From Ceratothoa steindachneri (Eukaryota; Arthropoda; Malacostraca; Isopoda; Cymothoidae): 64,000 nt of DNA. The stretch's first letter is position 1; every line of letters starts with the position of its first letter. Positions 48,351 to 58,250 of the stretch are shown piece by piece. The notes under the pieces are model-generated. The model was not told the DNA's origin. It worked only from the letters and a program-made list of their open reading frames with translations, and searched no databases. Made by a program: the position numbers and the translations under genes. The stretch is taken from contig OZ018327.1 in the NCBI GenBank assembly GCA_963969495.1, positions 38,662,220 to 38,726,219 on the forward strand, in the 5' to 3' direction.

Positions 48351-51279
48351 TAGGGTGGGTAAAAAAATATAAGTTTGAAATCTCTTATGGCACCCATGAA
48401 TTATTGTAAAGAATAACAAGGAAAAAAGCACAAAAAGTTTAATGTGAATCTTTTAAGATTTAGGAGTCGCACTGGGTAGTTGATTTTTCGAGACCATACA
48501 AGTGTTCATTTCGCAAGCTTATTTATTTACATCAACTATAAATGCCACAGAAACGAAACATTTTGCTCTGAAGTGTGGTAAATAACTATTCTAGGAACAT
48601 TTCACGATACAGCAGTGTATATGATGGGAATATTACTCTGATACTATACAAGGAACACTTAGGAACAGTGATAGAAAGGGCATATTTCCTGGACTTTCTT
48701 TAAAATAAAACTGAAAAGGGCTGAAATAACGATTGAAACGATTTGTATATTCTTCTGTAAGATCAGTTAGGGCTCAGGTTTAGCCATCGGTGGCGCTCAA
48801 CAGCTTGCAGGAGATCTTGTCGATTGCTCTCGTCATTGGTGAGAATCTGGGAATAATCAGTTTGATCGGCCGTTCCGCTGCATCTTGGTCATGCCAGATG
48901 GTAACCGGTCTCCTTCCCCTGGTTGTACGCTTCGTTTTTATTCTAACTGAGCACAGGAAATTAGAGAAACGAGGCATCCAACTTCAGTGCCGTGAAGGAG
49001 AAAAGTGACTGATTGGTGAAAAGGTCCCTCAAAGTCACCGAAGAAGGATCTTGGGGCGCTGTCGTCCATCGCTTCTTGTCGAGCTTTTTGCCAATGGCCA
49101 GCTTCTCCACCACCTTGGTCTTCTCCTCTATCGTGACTTTGTCGGTGAACAAGGCAAGGCCGACTAGGTCCGTCCCCAAGTACCAAAAGTGCCGCTTGAA
49201 TGTCTTCACCGTGGCCTCCGAGATCTTTGAGTTGATGTCTCTGTAGTTGTGGAGATCATGGAAGAGAGTGAGATTGTTGAAAGGAGCGTTTGCGGCCAAG
49301 GTAGCCTCGAACCAGGCACGGGCGTATTTTAGGATGATGAACACACTCATCTCCTGAAGGCTACGCAGTTCCCTCGGCGTGAGTTCGAACTTGTCTTTGA
49401 GCATCGTGATCTTGAGCGTGTAGATCGCCTTCACCATCCCTCTCGCGTGGTGGTGAGCTCCTGGTTTGCGGAAGGCGGTGGGAACCTCCCCCTTGATGGC
49501 CTTTGCCGTTAGTTTCGCAAACTCTTTATAATCATCTCTTGTCGTTTGGGCCGCCTTGGAAAGGACCTTAAGGGTCGTCCTTTTCCATTTGTCATGGTAA
49601 GCCAATCGAGGGGCGTTGATGATCGTAGCATTGACATGTACGAGAGTGGGCCACTTCTTGTGGAACCGTTTGAATAGTTGGACGTCTGGGCCGGATGTAG
49701 CGTCGCCAAAGGTGGCCTCGAAGGCTGAGGCCAAAGTGAGCTCCATAACGTGGTAGCGGCACACCAAGTTCAACAACGGACGACCCAACTTTGTTTGAGG
49801 AGTGTGGAACAACCAGCATGGACGCCTGTGTTTAAAGCGGGGTTGTCGAAGCAGAGACCCCCAACTCTGTCTTCGAACGTCCAGTGTCTGATGATATCCT
49901 CGACTTTGCTGGCCATTGCTTCTCCGGTACCGGATGGCAAGGCAGGGATAGCCAGGAGCTTGTCTCCTTCGGGGGATGGAATGGTGACAACGATGGCCAA
50001 GCGATCAACATGACCTTGACTTTCTGATCTGGGCAAGAATTTCCCGTCCCAATGAAGGATGAGAACCACGTCGTGCTCCTGTACTTGATTTTGATAATCC
50101 TTAACAGCTGCTTCTGCTGTCTCCTTCCGCAACACTTTCCAATGTCGGCGAATTGGCGAGGTGGACGGACTCAGCATTCCCTGGTCTGCAGCGATGGCAG
50201 AGAAGACGTGGTGGGCTCCGCGAGGGGTCAAATTGACCCTATAAGCCACTGATGCAAGCTCCTTGGTGATCTTGAGCCTTTTCAGAGGAGAAGCAGCAGC
50301 AGCGGCGCTTCCTCGAGTAGGAGAGTTGGTGGCGGACGAAGAAGTTGATGAAGAAGCGGTAGTGGAATTCCCGCTCACCAACTCAACCGTGTCTTTCCTC
50401 TCCAAAGTCTCTGCCAACTCCTTCTCATTCGTACTTCTCAGCAGCCAACTTATCATGTTCCCTAGACTCTTTTGCCACACTCTCCTTGTCATGAGTACTT
50501 ATGACCATTTTCCTTTGGTCCCTTTGGTCGTCGAGGAAGTTCTTGTCCTCTTGGTTGAGGTGGATCATGGAGGAAGAAGTGACAGGGGTTGCAATGTCGA
50601 ACAGTGACGACAAAAATGTCCATGGAGGAGGGCGTCAGAGACTTTGTCCCCCTCGGATTGACGTTTTTTTGCATTTTTACGGACTTCGTACTCCCCGACG
50701 AGGGTTTCCAGGTTTTTTATGATTGATTGCAGCGGGACAACAGGAATTTAGGAGCGTTCCCTAACTTTGACGACTTCATCGATAACAGCTTTTCGATTGT
50801 CCTTGCTGTTCGATCCATAACAAAAGAGTCGCCGCAAAACATCTTCCCATGTTGGAGGAGAATCGAGCTGAGGGCTTCAAGGGGCTGTCCAAATAAAAAC
50901 AGGTCAGTCTGTTTCCGAGTTGAACTCGCCATTTAGACCTGAGGAGAAAAAGAGGAAGTTTTTAGCTAAGTTCTGGGTATGACAGTATAAAGACAGAGCT
51001 ATATAACAGCAAAAACTACGTCGGGGTAAGCACAAAATGAGTTGACATCACCAAGAAGTAATCCTCAGGCATAGCGCCCACAACACAGTGTTTGGTAGGT
51101 ACGGTATGCTAAGGCAAAGCAAAGCAAACTTTCGATAACCTGGTGCGACCCCTCAACATGCTTTGATTTGGACGAAAATCCGGATTTAGGAGTTTCTCAT
51201 GAAGCCTCACAATAATTCACGAGTGCAGAAACAAAAAGTTTACCTTGAAATTTATACTATTTATCAGTTACCCACTCTA
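48351..51279 (-). mobile_element. DNA transposon with hAT-like transposase (2.9 kb)
   Basis: Left end TAGGGTGGGTAA (48351) and right end, read inverse, TAGAGTGGGTAA (51279) form short terminal inverted repeats. Further subterminal matches include TGAATTATTGT (48387; inverse near 51215) and GTCGCACTGGG/GTCGCACCAGG. Both sides are ATATATAT, compatible with an 8-bp duplication in (TA)n. The transposase gene on the minus strand fills most of it, so this is a potentially autonomous element with few frame breaks. Confidence 0.65.
48961..50932 (-). pseudogene. hAT-like (RNase H-fold) transposase, nearly intact
   Basis: Minus strand, four overlapping frames: N-terminus 50932-50717 ('MASSTRKQTDLFLFGQPLEA'); a charged stretch to 50630 ('IKNLETLVGEYEVRKNAKKR'); 50613-50425 ('LFDIATPVTSSS'); and 50492-49770 with a Ser/Ala-rich linker, 'LILHWDGKFLPR', 'VDRLAIVVTIPS', 'LPSGTGEAMASKVEDIIRHW' and 'GLCFDNPALNTGVHAGCSTL'. 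Then 49812-48961 has 'LVCRYHVMELTLASAFEATF', 'GPDVQLFKRFHKKWP' and 'HHARGMVKAIYTLKI'. The HWDGK and CFD positions probably hold catalytic Asp residues and the C.HH-like block recalls hAT transposases. About 650 residues. Only about three frameshifts, so young or affected by sequencing errors. The family name is uncertain. Confidence 0.65.
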
Positions 51280-51289
51280 ATATATATAT

Positions 51290-51535
51290 GAATATAGGGA
51301 ATAGAGGGAATATTTAGAAATGGGGATCAAATTTACAATAAAGAGACTAGAGAAGGATTTTAAATATCTAAATTAGTTAGCGAGTGTATTATTTCTAAAA
51401 TCTATTAAGATATGGGCGCTTTGATTTATGAATCTAATGATTATATAAAACTGTTTTAAAATGAATTTCAAACGAATAATTGAAGCAAAAATTGTCCAAA
51501 ACCTAATATACAAAATCACAAACCTTGCCAACGAA
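51290..51535 (-). mobile_element. distal part of inverted PLE2 3' terminus
   Basis: The inverse of this stretch matches 55380-55600 (AATACAAAATCACAAACC, AACAGTTTTATATAATCA, TTAGCGAGTGTA) in order. It is the outer part of the left arm of the PLE2 inverted pair, separated from its inner part (53608-54107) by a LINE insertion. Confidence 0.75.
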
Positions 51536-51564
51536 CTTCCTCGTGCGCGGCGACAAGCTCGCGC

Positions 51565-52229
51565 AGACTCAAGAAGCACTGCACCTCATCACTGCCAAGT
51601 GTAAAGAGCTGGAACTCAAGATCTCGCCAGAGAAGTCCTAGGCCATGGCCATCAAGACTCCCAAACCTGCTGGTGAGTAGCTGCGCGTCCAAGGAGTCGG
51701 GCTGGCCTGGACCGACTCCTACCAGTACCTCGGATTATGGATGGACAGGCGGCTTTCTTTTACGCAGTATGTCACTCACGTGAGGGAGCGGACGCAGACC
51801 CGGCTGAATGTGATGAGGGCCATGACGCGGCCGAGCGTTGGTGCAACTTTTCCCGTCCTCCGCCTCTACTACCTGCAGGCAGTGCGCTCCCTAGTGGACT
51901 ACAGTGCACCGGTCTTTGTAGCGCTACCCCGGCAGCAGCAACAGCGCCTGGAGGTGATACAAACCACCGCCATGAGGACCATGTTGGGGGCACCGAGGTG
52001 TTGCAGTGCCTGTTTCATGCAGAGCGAGGACAGCATGGTGCCCCTCACCGCCAGGGTGGATTGCATTGTGGCCTGCCGGGTGGCCAGAGTGCTCCAGCGC
52101 GACGTGGAGGGTGTCGCGCAGACGAGACTCCGAATGGCCGTGGCGCAGGGCATCGAGTGCCTGCGTAACAACAGGTGGCTCGTAAACGTCAGCTCAGCAA
52201 CCAACACCCTCAACCAGGCAGGGAACTAG
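51565..52229 (+). pseudogene. LINE RT C-terminal part
   Basis: A stop-broken start ('TAKCKELELKISPEKS'), then open frame 51741-52229 with 'YQYLGLWMDRRLSFTQYV' (LG...D..L.f..hv), 'LRLYYLQAVRSLVDYSAPV' and 'LEVIQTTAMRTMLGAPR'. These are the conserved thumb/connection motifs of I/R1/Jockey-type ORF2. Catalytic YADD lies upstream of the truncation. Confidence 0.75.
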
Positions 52230-52299
52230 CTGTGGCGCGACCCCGACACCCATAACCCCGCCTACGTTCCACCATGACCATGGGAGCCCCCCTCCGCCG

Positions 52300-53290
52300 A
52301 CTTCACCACCACACAGCTGCCCGCCAGCATAGCGCACTTCCTCAACGAGGAGCTGCGCCAGCACGCCCTCAGAGTCATGTCTGAGGTCACGGAGCCAATC
52401 AGCGCAGTCTACTTCACCGACGGCTCCGTCCATCCCGACAGGGGGAGGTTCGGCGCCGCCTTCGTCACGAGTGGCCTGACGCAGGCGTGGAGGACATCAG
52501 ACCACTGCTCCATCCTCCAGACCGAGCTGGTAGCAATCCTGCACGCACTCCAGTACGCTCTGCACCGCCAGGAGGCCACTCTGCTGATACACACGGACTC
52601 TCGGTTGGGGCTGCAGACGCTGCAGCACGCTCACGCCCACACTAGGGACAACATCCACCTCACCACCACCATCCTGTGCACTCTGCAGGACTTGGCAGCG
52701 TAGGGCAGGCGTGTCAGGCTCCAGTGGCTTCCCAGCCACGTTGGCGTGCGCGGCAACGAGGCTGCAAAGCAAGCCACCCACGGCCCCACCATCTCCTGGA
52801 CCATGCGCCCCAGCCTGCAGCAGCTCAAGGTGCAAGCCATATGCAGGGCCGCCCACAACGCCCACCAGCAGCAACAAGAATGGAAAGCAACTAAGAGGCA
52901 AGCGGCGTGGTATGCTGCAGCCACAGCCTATCAACCACTGAACGCATCCTTCCAGCAGCCCAGAGCGAACGGCGTGCTGCTACAGCGTGCAAGACTGGGC
53001 TACTCCACGCAGGAAGAGCTGCACGCTGACTTTGTGGCAAGGAGGTAAGAACACTGCGGCGGGCGCTCCCGGTGCCTACTGGTGCACTACCTCCTCTCCT
53101 GCCGAGCCACCGCCCGCCTCAGGCCAGAGCCAGCACCATCCACTCACCCTGTAAGAGGAGCCATACTGAGGGTGCGAGAGGCAAGAGGCGCCCAGGTGGT
53201 CTGCCTTACCCCAACAAACGAGCTGCTGGAGGTGCTGAGAACAGCAGCCCCTCCGCGTTGATCGCCGCCTGCGCCCAACCGGGCGACGGG
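52300..53290 (+). pseudogene. LINE RNase H domain and C-terminus
   Basis: 52377-52703 reads 'YFTDGSVHPDRGRFGAAFV' (first Asp), 'QTELVAILHAL' (Glu) and 'IHTDSRLGLQTL' (second Asp). After a stop at 52701 the frame continues 'RLQWLPSHVGVRGNEAAKQA' (His and the last acidic position, here N-E). An Ala/Gln-rich tail and broken Cys/His region follow to about 53290. This is an LINE-encoded RNase H of the I/R1 type. Confidence 0.8.
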
Positions 53291-53607
53291 TAGTGAGGAC
53301 CGCCACCACCCACTTGCAGCAGACAAGACACGTGTGGGACGCTCCGCCGCGTCTTACTGCACGCCAACACTGGCAGGCTCCCCGCTTTGTATAATGTGTA
53401 CGCTTATATTATGTGTATTTACATATTATTATATCATATTATTATTTTATTTGTATTAGATCATGTATAAATGTAGGTTATTGCACAATAAAACTATACA
53501 AACAAAACGAACCTACTCTGATCATCTTAGGATGACCGGAGGGGGAGGGGGATGGGCTTGGCGATCTATTCTATCTCACCTTCCACACCTTTTCTACTTA
53601 CTTACTT

Positions 53608-54107
53608 ACTAACGGGTTACGTGTTCCAGACCGACCCAAAAGCACCAAACTGCGCCCCACAACCCACATACAAATGAATTCAGGTAACAAGGAGGGGAAC
53701 CGACGAGAGATCATTATTTAAATTCGGGGAGAGCGGTTTTATATAAAGTGTTTCTAAGATTCGAAGGGTAATAGGACATTTGTGCGAATTTAGAATTTCA
53801 AAGTTTTCTAAGAAGATATCACTTTTATACTTTATTACGTGATCTCTTATCGCTGAATTTTCTTTGATTTCAAGTATCTTACCGGTTCTATTACTTATAC
53901 CCATATAGGAAGAGAATCTTGCCTTTAGAGTTTTCACGGAGCTTCCGATATATTTGCCTTGGGAACACCCAGGGCATTAAAATAAATAAGTATATAATTG
54001 AACTCCGAATACTCTTTGGAACCGGATCCTTAAGTGTAAAGAAAGATTTTATATTTATTTTGTTGACAAAGGCAATTTGAAATTATATTTGACAGAAGTA
54101 TTTGCTT
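53608..54107 (-). pseudogene. inverted copy of PLE2 nuclease end
   Basis: Minus frame 53937-53680 reads 'MKTLKARFSSYMGISNRTGK' and 'NSAIRDHVIKYKSD', a GIY-YIG C-terminal part nearly identical to 55060-55300. The match extends through 54107 into the RT tail ('FQIAFVNKINIK'-like). It faces the plus-strand PLE2 across about 770 bp. Confidence 0.85.
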
Positions 54108-54178
54108 AGCAATATGTGTAATTTTTGGCTTGAATGAATAAACAATTACCAACTCGTACAGTTTTCAAGCAGAATTGA

Positions 54179-55303
54179 TTGCATATAAAGCAAAGTCCAG
54201 TAGTGAGTTACGATATTCAGTCACTGTTTACAAACATACCAGTTAATGAAACAAAGACTATGAATTTAGACAGATATTTTAAGGATTCACCAAACTTCCA
54301 TAGTTTCAGTAAATCAGAAACAGTTCCTTGTTGGACCTTGGTTTTTGTGGGTCAGTGTTTACTTTTGATGGCCAGATTTACCAACAAATCGATGGAGTTG
54401 GTATGGGGTCCCCAATGGGCCCTTTAGCAGCAGAATTTTACATGATTCATTTGGAGGATAGGAGTTTTTCGGAAGTTCCTGATTTATGTAGGCTAACTTT
54501 CTATAGACGTTTTGTAGATGACTCCATAGCTATATTTAAACAACGAGATCAAGTTTTAGAATTTCTTAATTTTTTGAACACCATCCAACCCGGTATTAAA
54601 TATACAATGGAAACTGAGAGTGATAACACTCTCCCCTTTTTAGATGTTTTATCCTACAATTTTATAGACAAAGAATTTCAGTACCTTAAATCTTTCTTTG
54701 TGCACAATGGTTTTCCTTCTTTTATTGAAGAAGAGTCAATCCGCACATTTTTAAGTGGATTGTATCAACCAAGCCACCCTGAGATAACAGTGGCAAAAGA
54801 CAAACATTATTTAATAATGCAAGAGTTGGGTATTCACAATAAAGTCCTTACCCCAAAATTACACATATTGCTAAGCAAATACTTCTGTCAAATAAAATTT
54901 CAAATTGCCTTTGTCAACAAAATAAATATAAAATCTTTCTTTATACTTGAAGGATCCGGTTTCAAAGAGTATTCGGAGTTCAATTATATACTTATTTATT
55001 TTAATGCCCTGGGTGTTCCCAAGGCAAATATATCGGAAGCTCCGTGAAAACTCTAAAGGCAAGATTCTCTGCCCATATGGGTATAAGTAATAGAACCGGT
55101 AAGATACTTGAAATCAAAGAAAATTCAGCGATAAGAGATCACGTAATAAAGTGTAAAAGTGATATCTCCTTAGAAAACTTTGAAATTCTAAATTCGCACA
55201 AATGACCTATTACCCTTCGAGTCTTAGAAATACTTTATATAAAACCGCTCGCCCCGAATTTAAATAATGATCTCTCGTCGGTTCCCCTCCTTGTTACCTG
55301 AAT
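54179..55303 (+). pseudogene. Penelope-like element 2: RT and GIY-YIG
   Basis: 5'-truncated PLE. 54179-54427 has 'SYDIQSLFTNIPVNET'. After a frameshift, 54328-55047 has 'QQIDGVGMGSPMGPLAAEFY', catalytic 'YRRFVDDSIAIF' and 'SDNTLPFLDVL', then the thumb. A frameshift near 55020-55030 leads into the GIY-YIG: 'GKYIGSSVKTLKARFSAHMG' and 'NSAIRDHVIKCKSD', ending TGA at about 55302. Both catalytic regions are readable, but one stop (near 55205) and two frame changes inactivate it. Confidence 0.85.
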
Positions 55304-55837
55304 TCATTTGTATGTGGGTTGTGGGGCGCAGTTTGGTGCTTTTGGGTCGGTCTGGAACACGTAACCCGTTCGTTGGCAAGGTTTGTGATTTTGTATATTA
55401 GGTTTTGCCAATTTTTGCTTTAATTACTCGTTTAAAATTCATTTAAAAACAGTTTTATATAATCATTAGATTCATAAATCAAATTTCCCCTACCTTAATA
55501 GATTTTAGCAATTATACACTCGCTAACTAATTTAAATATTTAAAATCTTTCCCTAGTCTCTTTATTGTAAATTTGAGCCCCATTTCTAAATATTCCGTTT
55601 AACTCTAAATTTGCTATTTAAAGCTAATACTAGCTAGTAGAGTTCTAGATGTACATTTAGCAGTTTGCTCTCTTAATAGTGCAAAATATTTTGATCGTTT
55701 ATTTGTACTTTAGGCTTAAGAAGATGACCGAATTGTGGTCGAAACTTCGCCGGTAAAAAAAAGGATGATGCCAGTTATTTTCCTTGCCTTCGGATTTCTG
55801 TTAAACATTAAATTTAGGCTCTCTAGAAGCAATCCCT

Positions 55838-55845
<8 letters not shown>
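55304..55845 (+). mobile_element. PLE2 3' terminus with hammerhead-like motif
   Basis: AT-rich 3' part matching the inverted arm at 51290-51535 as far as about 55600. It contains the ribozyme-like motif (55715-55752) and terminal CTCTAGAAGCAAT before (TA)n. Confidence 0.7.
55715..55752 (+). ncRNA. hammerhead-like ribozyme motif of PLE2
   Basis: AAGAAGATGACC, a loop, GGTCGAAACTTCG: a GACC/GGTC helix followed by GAAAC, with the same extra U as in PLE1 and PLE3. Possible processing ribozyme of the PLE terminal repeat; activity is doubtful. Confidence 0.4.

Positions 55846-55920
<75 letters not shown>
55846..55920. repeat. (TA)n array between PLE2 and PLE3
   Basis: The 3' ends of PLE2 (plus) and PLE3 (minus) both terminate at this array. 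Confidence 0.95.
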
Positions 55921-55924
<4 letters not shown>

Positions 55925-55965
55925 AAGAAGGACAAAACGAAGAAGGCGGGTCCCATCTTTAATTC

Positions 55966-56000
55966 CAACGTTTCGGGTTATTACAAAACCCATCTTCAGG
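55966..56000 (-). ncRNA. hammerhead-like ribozyme motif of PLE3
   Basis: Minus strand CCTGAAGATGGGTT, loop, AACCCGAAACGTTGG. CTGAAGA fits the hammerhead CUGANGA box and GAAA follows a GGGTT/AACCC helix II, with one extra U before it. It is the best match of the three PLE motifs. Confidence 0.45.
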
Positions 56001-56419
56001 AGCTAGAAACAAATTCTATATGAGTAATCTAAGCCTAAAACATAAATAACAGCACAAGTTCAAAGTTAAAAACCACAGATCAGAGAGACTCACAAAAACA
56101 ACGTTAAAAATATAAAATTAACGTTACATTAATGAACAAACAAAATAGTGTGGTAAAGAACAGCAGAAAATATTTGTAAAGAGATACTATCAATTAAGGA
56201 CAACCAAAGTAAACGTAATATTACAAAATTAAACATTTTAAATGGAAAAATAGAGAATTGGATACATACAAAAGGTAAAACTAAAATATAGACACTGAAA
56301 CATTACCTTACATGGTTGGATCACAATGACGAGTGAAAACAGGAAGGAATTCAAAGAATGAATACAGCTTGGTTAAGTTATAAACAGAGGAAAGGATGAC
56401 GTGTCCTATTTAAATTTGG

Positions 56420-57850
56420 GTGGTTGTATTTAATACAGAGTGATTCTTTAATGCGGAGAGATGAAATATATTTAGCAAATTTTAATACAGAAAAATCATT
56501 TAAGGACACGTCTGTTTTACAATCAATAGCATGTTTTCTGATGGAAGATAACTCTTTGTTACCTCAATGTTTTAACGGTTCTATGGCTAATTCCCATGTG
56601 AGAAAAAAACGCGACTGAAGAGTACGTACTGTGCTTCTTATATAGGTCCCCAACTTACAGCCTGAGCAAATGAATTTATATACAATGCACGAACTAAACA
56701 GCGTGGGAATACTATCCTTCCCAATATTTTTGTTATTAATGAATATAAGTTTAAAATTAATTTGAAAATCAAATTTCCTAAAAATGGAAATTAAACGTTT
56801 TCGGAGAAGGTCATCACAAGGGCTGATGTCTGGTAACAGGAAATACCTGATTTCCTTTGGGACATTAAAAGAAGTGGAGGGGCTATAACGCCTGAAGAGG
56901 AACTTTCTAATACAGCTTTCAACTAAAGATAAGGGGTAATCATTTTTTACAAAGTATTCTTTTAAAAAATTGAATTCAAAATGCATACTAAAATAAGTGG
57001 AAGACAAATTAAAACCTCTGAAGAGGAGTGTTAAAATGGCGCCAATTTTGTATGTTAAATCACAGAAACTAAAAAAATTTAAACACTGCCCTGTGAAAGT
57101 TCGTTTTCTAAAAACACACGTTTGAGTGCCGGAAGGGGTACGAGAGACATTAATAGCTAGAAATAGCAACATATTAATCCCATGTTCTTGAGTAAAAGTA
57201 ATATTAGGGTGTAAATTGTTTATAAAATCGAAAAACCTTTTTGAACAAGAACCAGAAGAAAAAACCGCAAAGGTATCGTCAACGTATCTTTTGTAGAATA
57301 AGGGAGGAAATTGAGAATGGCAATCACGGAAGGGTCTACCTTCAAAATTACACATGAAAATATTTTCAAAAATCGGACCTAGTGGGCTTCCCATCCCAAC
57401 ACCTTCAATTTGATGATAAACCACGCCATTGAAAGTGAAATAGTTGTCCTTGACAGCTAGATGCAATAACTGCGAGAATTGTGCAAAAACTGAAACTATT
57501 AAAGAGGGCATTTCTATCTGGAAAGGCTTTAGTCAAAATAATCTCTATAGTTGCCTGAAGGGGAATATTTGTAAATAAGGACGTGATGTCAAAGCTAGAA
57601 AAGAAAAAAGGACTTGATGATTCAAACTTTGCGATTTCAACAGCAAATTCAAGGCTATTATTAATGGTATATAGATTGGGAGTAAAAGTGGTTAACAGAG
57701 GAACTAAAAACTTAGCAATTTTATAGGAAGAAAGAGTGTAAGAAGCAAGAATTGGTCAAAGAGGGCATCCAGTCTTATGTATCTTAGGTAGCCCATAGAG
57801 CAAACCTAAGTAAGATGATGAAACATACAGAGAACCGTTAACAGAATCAC
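56420..57850 (-). pseudogene. PLE3 RT and GIY-YIG ORF
   Basis: Upstream frames (57850-57510) give 'LLYGLPKIHKTG' and 'FDITSLFTNIPLQ'. The 315-codon frame 57511-56564 has 'HQIEGVGMGSPLGPIFENIF', catalytic 'YKRYVDDTFAVF' and the thumb, ending in the start of GIY-YIG 'CKLGTYIRSTVRTLQSRF', in which the Gly of Y-x-G is Arg. Nuclease remainder to about 56420 in the next frame ('RKHAIDCKTD'). RT core intact over 300 codons; nuclease probably inactive. Confidence 0.85.
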
Positions 57851-57950
57851 TAAGAACACACGAAACGTTGGAATGAAAGATGGGACCCGCCTTCTTCATT
57901 TTTTCCTTCTCATTGAATATAAGACTCAAGCTTTGTAGAAGAAATCTAGA

Positions 57951-58060
<110 letters not shown>

Positions 58061-58109
58061 TAATAATTTTAATAATATAGGTTCTCTCTTACAATATAAA
58101 GACCATATT

Positions 58110-58250
58110 TCGTTGAGATTAATATTCTATGTAGTTTATCAATTCAAGTGTGCAGAATGCAATGACTGTTATGCGGGCCAAACTGGCCTACATCTTTTAA
58201 AGAGGATCAATAAATATCTAGTGATGGCTTTTAGAACCCCTACAATCACT
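58110..58250 (+). pseudogene. isolated GIY-YIG nuclease fragment (PLE, other subtype)
   Basis: The plus-strand frame reads 'VVYQFKCAECNDCYAGQTGL' followed by 'HLLKRINKYL', matching the Cys-containing 'Y.F.C..C...Y.G.T.RH...R..EH' start of GIY-YIG domains in one PLE subtype (C-x2-C-x2-C spacing). No RT in front: it is directly preceded by (TA)n, so it is a fragment. Its subtype differs from PLE1-3. Confidence 0.6.

Larger units (their letters stand above)
51536..53607 (+). mobile_element. 5'-truncated LINE with RNase H domain, GC-rich
   Basis: Inserted in the PLE2 inverted arm at CCAACGAAC|CGGG, with a (TTAC)n tail at 53588-53602 and AAC at both junctions, as expected from target-primed reverse transcription. 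The GC content is far above that of the surroundings. It starts inside RT ('ELELKISPEKS', 51605-51640) and contains an RT C-terminus, RNase H and 3' UTR ending AATAAAACTATACAAAC. Confidence 0.8.
55921..57915 (-). mobile_element. Penelope-like element 3 with inverted termini
   Basis: Left arm 55921-55975 and right arm 57861-57915 are inverse copies (CGAAACGTTGGAAT, AAAGATGGGACCCGCCTTC, TCCTTCT.ATTG) with about 50 of 55 positions matching. The coding region lies between on the minus strand. (TA)n follows on both sides (55846-55920; 57954-58056). PLEs are known to carry terminal repeats in direct or inverted arrangement; this is the inverted case. Confidence 0.8.

Noticed and set aside
52377..52934. 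RNase H frame as a host RNase H gene
   Set aside because: It directly follows LINE RT C-terminal motifs in the same orientation inside a tail-bearing, 5'-truncated insertion.
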